39,531 nt of DNA from Bacteroidales bacterium (GTDB lineage: Bacteria; Bacteroidota; Bacteroidia; Bacteroidales; Muribaculaceae). Under the pieces are notes generated by a model, which was not told the DNA's origin, did no database searches, and saw only the letters and a program-made list of their open reading frames with translations. Positions 35,608 to 39,531 of the stretch are shown piece by piece. Every line of letters starts with the position of its first letter. Within the stretch, counting starts at the first letter, position 1. The DNA lies in assembly GCA_014800815.1 (NCBI GenBank), contig JAAVFI010000014.1, positions 1-39,531 on the forward strand, written 5' to 3'. Made by a program: the position numbers and the translations under genes.

Positions 35608-35823
35608 ATGTCAGAAGCAGAGATGAACAATTATCGACTTACCTCGCTTGAGGAGCCAGGCGATGAACGCATGGCACAGATCATGCGCGAGGTCGCTGAG
35701 GATGCCCGTGAAAGCACTCGCAGGGCTGCTGAACGTGTGGCTGCCGGAATTGAGGCTGCCTCGCAAGCGGCACAGGAGAAATGGGGGGATGCCATAAATA
35801 GAATAAAGCATGGCAAATTCTGA
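35608..35823 (+). CDS. Small helical protein, putative antitoxin partner of the zeta-like kinase
   Basis: A 71-aa protein predicted to be mostly helix: YRLTSLEEPGDERMAQIMREV, then an Ala-, Arg- and Glu-rich amphipathic stretch ending DAINRIKHGKF. I recognise no named family, though small proteins of this kind often precede COG4185-type kinases in Bacteroides relatives. It overlaps the next gene by 14 bp, so translation is coupled. Its place before and tied to a zeta-like kinase makes it the likely antitoxin; that is inference from context. Confidence 0.6.
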   Translation: MSEAEMNNYRLTSLEEPGDERMAQIMREVAEDARESTRRAAERVAAGIEAASQAAQEKWGDAINRIKHGKF

Positions 35824-36415
35824 ACATCGCCCCGTGCTGATTGTGATTGCCGGGCCCAACGGGTCCGGGAAAACTTCTGTGACCTCTAAAATTCTACATC
35901 ACGAGTGGCTCGAAGATTCGGAATATATCAATCCCGACAATGTGGCACGTGATGTCTTCGGAGACTGGAACGATCGTGAGGCAGTCCTAAAAGCTGCCAA
36001 CTATTGTAACGACTGGCGAGAAAAATGCCTTGGAGAGCGAAAAAGCCATATATTTGAGACTGTAATGTCGGCAGGAGATAAAGTGGACTATATAATGCGG
36101 GCAAAAATGGCAGGATTCTTTATTCGATTGTTTTTTGTTTCAACCACATCTCCTACGATAAATGCTAAGCGCGTTGCAAACCGGGTGCTTAATGGCGGTC
36201 ACGATGTACCAATCCCCAAGATTATTTCTCGCTACGACAAGTCTATTGCCAATTGTCAACTTATCGCTCAAATCGTCGACCGTCTCTACGTATACGATAA
36301 CTCTATAGAAGATGCGGATGCACGGATTTTATTCCGTATGAGCAATGGCGAAGTGGTAAAATCTTATACTGACGATATGCCGGCATGGGCTAAAATCATT
36401 CTGCCTAAGAAATAA
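35810..36415 (+). CDS. Zeta-toxin-like P-loop kinase (COG4185-type)
   Basis: A 201-aa P-loop protein. Walker A is GPNGSGKT at residues 15-22. Then come YINPDNVARDVFG, where the aspartate lies at the place of the zeta-toxin substrate base, FETVMSAGDKVDYI, and RVANRVLNGGHDVPIPKIISRYDKSIANC, a lid-like arginine-rich segment shared by COG4185 proteins. Zeta toxins phosphorylate UDP-N-acetylglucosamine and so block wall synthesis; COG4185 members are shorter and mostly untested, so the substrate is open. The small gene upstream overlaps it. The DNA is visibly more A+T-rich than dnaK. Confidence 0.78.
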   Translation: MANSEHRPVLIVIAGPNGSGKTSVTSKILHHEWLEDSEYINPDNVARDVFGDWNDREAVLKAANYCNDWREKCLGERKSHIFETVMSAGDKVDYIMRAKMAGFFIRLFFVSTTSPTINAKRVANRVLNGGHDVPIPKIISRYDKSIANCQLIAQIVDRLYVYDNSIEDADARILFRMSNGEVVKSYTDDMPAWAKIILPKK

Positions 36416-36448
36416 TAAGTAAGGTAAAAGGATCATTTTTCAATGTAT

Positions 36449-36499
36449 CATTTCGGCATAATTCAAGGTTTAGTCATACCTTTTTCGTAACTTTGCGTT
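36449..36499 (+). promoter_or_regulatory. Promoter module copy 2 (before the AAA ATPase gene)
   Basis: Nearly the same segment as 35534-35585: CATTTCGG, six different bases, then TCAAGGTTTAGTCA, one change, and ACCTTTTTCGTAACTTTG. The -7 box TAACTTTG is at 36488-36495, 26 bp before the start codon. The left arm of the hairpin has changed, so the pairing seen in copy 1 is broken here, while the right part is kept. Confidence 0.65.
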
Positions 36500-36521
36500 A
36501 TAATCAGAAATTCTGCACTAA

Positions 36522-37562
36522 ATGTTTGACAATCTGAAAATAGAAGGCTACCGTGGAATAGCGAAAACCGAATTGCTACAATTCGGGCGCATCAATCTTT
36601 TCTTCGGCAAGAATAATTGTGGCAAGTCGTCGATACTCGAAGCATTATTTTTGTTGACCGGACCTGCAAATCCGGCTTTGCCTATTTTGATGAACCAAAT
36701 TCGTGGTATTTCGAAACACACAGAGCAGACCATGGCGTTGGAATTTCACCAACCCACTCCTAGAAACCGCATATTTATTCAGTCTGAAGGCAGTGAAGCC
36801 CGAGAATTGACTATTCAGCTTGTCAAGCGTGAAAATCCTAATATCAACCTTAAAGATATTGTCCCTGGAGAGACCTCGTCTGTAACGTATTCTTATGGTT
36901 TTTCCACAACTTTCAGAAGTAAGGGTGATGATAGGGAATACACCTCGGAAATCCTCATAGATCCTGAAAACGATACCCAGGGGTCTCAAAATATTGCTGC
37001 AGACTACAAAGAGCACATCGTGGCACGTTTTTTATCTTCAAGACTTAGCTTGAACATCGACTCCTCAGACTACGGACAAATCGTTCAAAATAAGGATGAA
37101 GAAAAAATATTCGATCTTATGCGGATTATCGAGCCGCGTCTGATTGATATTCAACTTGTCGGCAATGAATTCCTGGTGAATTTAGGAGGAGAGACACGCT
37201 TGCCTATTAATGTTATGGGTGACGGCTTCCTTAAAATTTTCAATTTGATTCTTGATATCCATTACAGCAGAAACGGTATTCTTATTGTCGACGAACTCGA
37301 CAATGGAATACATTATTCCGTTATGCCCCTGCTTTGGAAGGCTATTGATGAGGCATGTACACGACTGAATGTTCAACTTTTCGCGTCAACGCACAGTCTT
37401 GATTTAATCAAAGGACTTGTGGCTGCATTTAAGGACGACAGTGAGCACGACAGTATAGCTGCATATAAACTCATTCGCAGGCCCAACGATGAGATTGCTT
37501 CGGTGAGATATACAATTGGAGAACTTTCCTACAGTGTGAATCAAAATATCGAAATGAGATGA
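36522..37562 (+). CDS. AAA ATPase of the OLD/AbiLi/AriA type (candidate defence ATPase)
   Basis: A 346-aa ATPase of the ABC-like AAA_15/AAA_21 group. It begins MFDNLKIEGYRGI, the usual opening, with Walker A GKNNCGKSS at 29-37. Walker B is ILIVDELD at 253-260, with Glu258 as the catalytic base, and the H-loop STH ends at His291. The segment MGDGFLKIFNLIL before Walker B fits the signature-helix place. No nuclease domain is fused, unlike full OLD proteins; a TOPRIM-like protein comes from the overlapping next gene instead. Such split pairs include PARIS (AriA-AriB) and AbiL. Whether it defends against phage is inference. Confidence 0.82.
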   Translation: MFDNLKIEGYRGIAKTELLQFGRINLFFGKNNCGKSSILEALFLLTGPANPALPILMNQIRGISKHTEQTMALEFHQPTPRNRIFIQSEGSEARELTIQLVKRENPNINLKDIVPGETSSVTYSYGFSTTFRSKGDDREYTSEILIDPENDTQGSQNIAADYKEHIVARFLSSRLSLNIDSSDYGQIVQNKDEEKIFDLMRIIEPRLIDIQLVGNEFLVNLGGETRLPINVMGDGFLKIFNLILDIHYSRNGILIVDELDNGIHYSVMPLLWKAIDEACTRLNVQLFASTHSLDLIKGLVAAFKDDSEHDSIAAYKLIRRPNDEIASVRYTIGELSYSVNQNIEMR

Positions 37563-38152
37563 TAGCCATATTGTTAGAGACAGGAAAGGAATCCACGCCG
37601 GAATATAATTTTATATCGACGTTGCTGCGACATCTTGGCATAGCATCGGAAAAATATCAAATTATCACTGTTGGCGGCAAAGATAATCTACCCAACGCTT
37701 CAAATAAAATGCGTGACATTGAATTGGAAGGCGGGAAGAATATCATAATATTTGATGCCGATTCTGCAAATAATGGAGGAGGCTTCTCAAAACGCCTTTC
37801 GGAAATCAACGCTACTCTCGCTTCCAAAGATGTGCATGCCGAGATTTTCCTTTTCCCGAACAACCACGATGACGGAGACTTTGAAACAATGCTTGACAGA
37901 ATAGCAAATCGCTCTTCACACAAACTGTTTTTCGATTGTTTCAACGACTTTGAAAGTTGTGTGGCGCAACAATATATTGCTCCAAATCTTAAAGGGAAGC
38001 TGCATACCTATGTATCGTCGCAGACATGGCTTAATAAAAAGCAACGTGACAATATCGGAAAAGGTGAGTGGCTGTTCGATAAGGAACAATTATGGGATCT
38101 TAACTCACCTGAATTGCAGTCTCTTAAAGATTTTCTGCTCCAAAATATTTAA
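37559..38152 (+). CDS. TOPRIM-like protein paired with the AAA ATPase (DUF3226-like)
   Basis: A 197-aa protein translated through a 4-bp overlap (ATGA) with the ATPase. The N-terminus AILLETGKESTPEYNF looks like the TOPRIM first strand with its glutamate (Glu7), and NIIIFDADSANNGGGF (61-76) gives the D-x-D pair (Asp66, Asp68) and glycine-rich turn. FLFPNNHDDGDFETML (97-112) resembles DUF3226-like proteins. So a metal-dependent nuclease or related RNA-acting effector is plausible, as with AriB and AbiLii. The sequence does not match DUF4435 in any way I can see, so this would be a different effector from the known PARIS one. Family assignment rests on motifs only. Confidence 0.65.
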   Translation: MIAILLETGKESTPEYNFISTLLRHLGIASEKYQIITVGGKDNLPNASNKMRDIELEGGKNIIIFDADSANNGGGFSKRLSEINATLASKDVHAEIFLFPNNHDDGDFETMLDRIANRSSHKLFFDCFNDFESCVAQQYIAPNLKGKLHTYVSSQTWLNKKQRDNIGKGEWLFDKEQLWDLNSPELQSLKDFLLQNI

Positions 38153-38166
38153 ATAGCGGAAAATCA

Positions 38167-38526
38167 ATGATAGAGGCAATCCGTGAGTACTGTTTGTCGT
38201 TGCCGCTGGCGACTGAGGATATGGGATTGGGCGAGGACTATCTGCTGTTCAGAGTGTGCGGAAAAATCTTTGCCTGCTACGGTTTTGTACGCGAAGATTA
38301 TTTTGTGGTGAAAGCCAATCCGGAGTATGCGATGGAGTTGCGCGACAGATATTCCGAGATACAGCCGGCGTGGCATTGGAATAAGAAATATTGGAATCAG
38401 ATAAGTCTTGCCGGCAGTCTTTCGAGTGAATTTATAAAGTCGCTGATTCGTCATAGTTATAGCGAAGTGGTTGGTAAACTGCCTAAGAAAATCAGGAGTC
38501 AGTATCCTGAGCTTAACGTGATATGA
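38167..38526 (+). CDS. MmcQ/YjbR-family protein
   Basis: A 119-aa protein of the MmcQ/YjbR family, small cytoplasmic proteins with a cyanobacterial-Hsp33-like or CyaY-like fold and no settled function. It shows the usual form: MIEAIREYCLSLPLATED near the N-terminus, LLFRVCGKIFACY, then KANPEYAMELRDRY and AWHWNKKYWNQI in the middle, and IKSLIRHSYSEVVGKLPKK near the end. It follows the TOPRIM-like gene by 14 bp and overlaps the AraC gene by 4 bp (ATGA), so all may be on one transcript. Confidence 0.88.
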   Translation: MIEAIREYCLSLPLATEDMGLGEDYLLFRVCGKIFACYGFVREDYFVVKANPEYAMELRDRYSEIQPAWHWNKKYWNQISLAGSLSSEFIKSLIRHSYSEVVGKLPKKIRSQYPELNVI

Positions 38527-39347
38527 GCAAAGCATCTATGATACCCACTTTGTCGCTTTCGGCGCTATCGGCGGGGAAATTTATGTTTCGGGCCGCCGGT
38601 CCGAGAGACGCTGCGCGTTACCAACGGCACCGCGATGACTACTACTTGTTCGGGGTAATGCTGTCGGGAGAGCAGGAGCTCTCGGTCGACTTCCGCGATA
38701 TCACGGTGAAAGAGCATCAGGCTATAATTATATCGCCGGGGCAGTTGCACCGCCCTCTCGGGAAGATTTCTACCGAGGGGTTTGGGATAGCTTTCGCGCC
38801 TGAGTCGCTGTCGGATAGCGATATAGCGCTTATCGACGAGTATTCGCTCAATCCTCATCCGCTGTCACTTGGCACGGAGGACTTCGGCTCGGTAAATGCG
38901 CTCTACGAGATTTTGCTTTCGAGAGGCGACAAGGACACCGATGTGGAATTTTCGATTGCTTCAGCAATTAAAGGCATTATACTTCAGCAGATTGGCATAA
39001 GCGAGAAAACTTGTCCGGGACGCTATCTCCGTCTCGTTCTTGACTTCAGAAAGTTGCTCAAAGATAATATTTCCAAAATCAAAAGTCCTTCAGAATTCGC
39101 ATCTTTGCTCAATGTTTCGGGAGTGTATCTCAATGAGGCTGTCAAAGCCGTTACAGGGCTGAGTGTCAGCGCCTACATCATTTCATATGTGATACTGTGC
39201 GCCAAGCGCAAACTTGCGTTTACCGACCTTCCCGCTCAGGAAATTGCTTTTACTCTGGGTTATGATGACTACAGCTACTTCTCGCGCCTTTTCCGCAAGC
39301 AGACGGGGATAAGCCCGAGGGCTTTCCGACAGAGATACCTTGAATAG
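38523..39347 (+). CDS. AraC-family transcriptional regulator
   Basis: A 274-aa regulator with an N-terminal cupin-like sensor (FGVMLSGEQELSVDFRD, then IIISPGQLHRP) and a C-terminal pair of helix-turn-helix motifs. The second is clear in FTLGYDDYSYFSRLFRKQTGISPRAFRQRYLE, the AraC family signature. The first is around EFASLLNVSGVYLNEAVKAVTG. The ligand is unknown. Overlap with the YjbR-like gene suggests a pair under one control. Confidence 0.92.
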   Translation: MSKASMIPTLSLSALSAGKFMFRAAGPRDAARYQRHRDDYYLFGVMLSGEQELSVDFRDITVKEHQAIIISPGQLHRPLGKISTEGFGIAFAPESLSDSDIALIDEYSLNPHPLSLGTEDFGSVNALYEILLSRGDKDTDVEFSIASAIKGIILQQIGISEKTCPGRYLRLVLDFRKLLKDNISKIKSPSEFASLLNVSGVYLNEAVKAVTGLSVSAYIISYVILCAKRKLAFTDLPAQEIAFTLGYDDYSYFSRLFRKQTGISPRAFRQRYLE

Positions 39348-39423
39348 TCCAAGTATCGCCTCGAATCGGTCTTGTTCCGCAGAGTTTATATTCGTTACTT
39401 TGCAATCAAAAACTAAGTAAGTC

Positions 39424-39531
39424 ATGAAAATTAGTTTATATCACTCTTTGAGTAGTTATGGCAATCTTCGTGCTTACTCATCAGTCATTATGGAGCCCCA
39501 TAACTCCTTCTTCGCAAGGACGAATCTTGCT
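39424..39531 (+). CDS. Unidentified ORF cut by the right edge
   Basis: An ATG at 39424 opens a frame that stays open to the last base, 36 codons (MKISLYHSLSSYGNLRAYSS and on). A near-consensus -7 box, TTACTTTG at 39395-39402, lies 22 bp upstream. No family is recognised and the frame may be chance. Confidence 0.3.
   Translation, partial: MKISLYHSLSSYGNLRAYSSVIMEPHNSFFARTNLA

Overview
The window looks like a chromosomal segment of an anaerobic gut Bacteroidales. Family Muribaculaceae is my best guess, by inference only. Reasons: promoters of the Bacteroidetes type (TTTG about 20 bp before TAnnTTTG) precede most transcription units; there is a type III glutamine synthetase, a Bacteroides-type DPP III with an HECLGH zinc motif, an Rnf operon that starts with an RseC-like gene, methylmalonyl-CoA mutase mutA-mutB, a one-chain pyruvate:ferredoxin oxidoreductase, and a large secreted protein whose C-terminus resembles a type IX-like sorting tail. 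No rRNA, tRNA, CRISPR array, transposase or integrase was seen.

Layout. 1-572: no gene; a repeat-rich spacer with variable-stem hairpins and a G-rich 9-bp tandem. 573-13948, minus strand: an ArcD-like amino-acid permease; the seven-gene rseC-rnfBCDGEA operon; an AGCS alanine/glycine:cation symporter; DPP III; and a tightly overlapped prmA / beta-barrel-like protein / ATP-grasp-like protein operon. 14052-35467, plus strand: fur-purA, a DUF1015 gene, mutA-mutB, a 1144-aa secreted repeat protein, glnN plus a long PurF-like amidotransferase, PFOR, and dnaK. These are core metabolism and chaperone genes, with clear hairpin terminators between most units. 35534-38152: a visibly A+T-richer accessory patch with a zeta-toxin-like kinase behind a small overlapping helical protein (toxin-antitoxin candidate), then an AAA ATPase overlapping a small TOPRIM-like protein (split OLD/PARIS-like defence candidate). 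The two units start from near-identical copies of a 51-bp promoter module. 38167-39347: YjbR/MmcQ-like protein and an AraC regulator; an unidentified ORF runs off the right edge.

How the genes fit together. PFOR makes reduced ferredoxin, which Rnf can oxidise to pump ions and make NADH. Methylmalonyl-CoA mutase serves the succinate-propionate route. GlnN makes glutamine and the PurF-like enzyme behind it can consume glutamine; PurA adds a second purine step. The sodium gradient from an Rnf pump could feed the AGCS symporter. The strongest leads for new biology are the AAA-TOPRIM pair with the duplicated promoter module, the small leader ORF plus 13-bp hairpin in front of glnN, and the hairpin repeat family in the first 400 bases.
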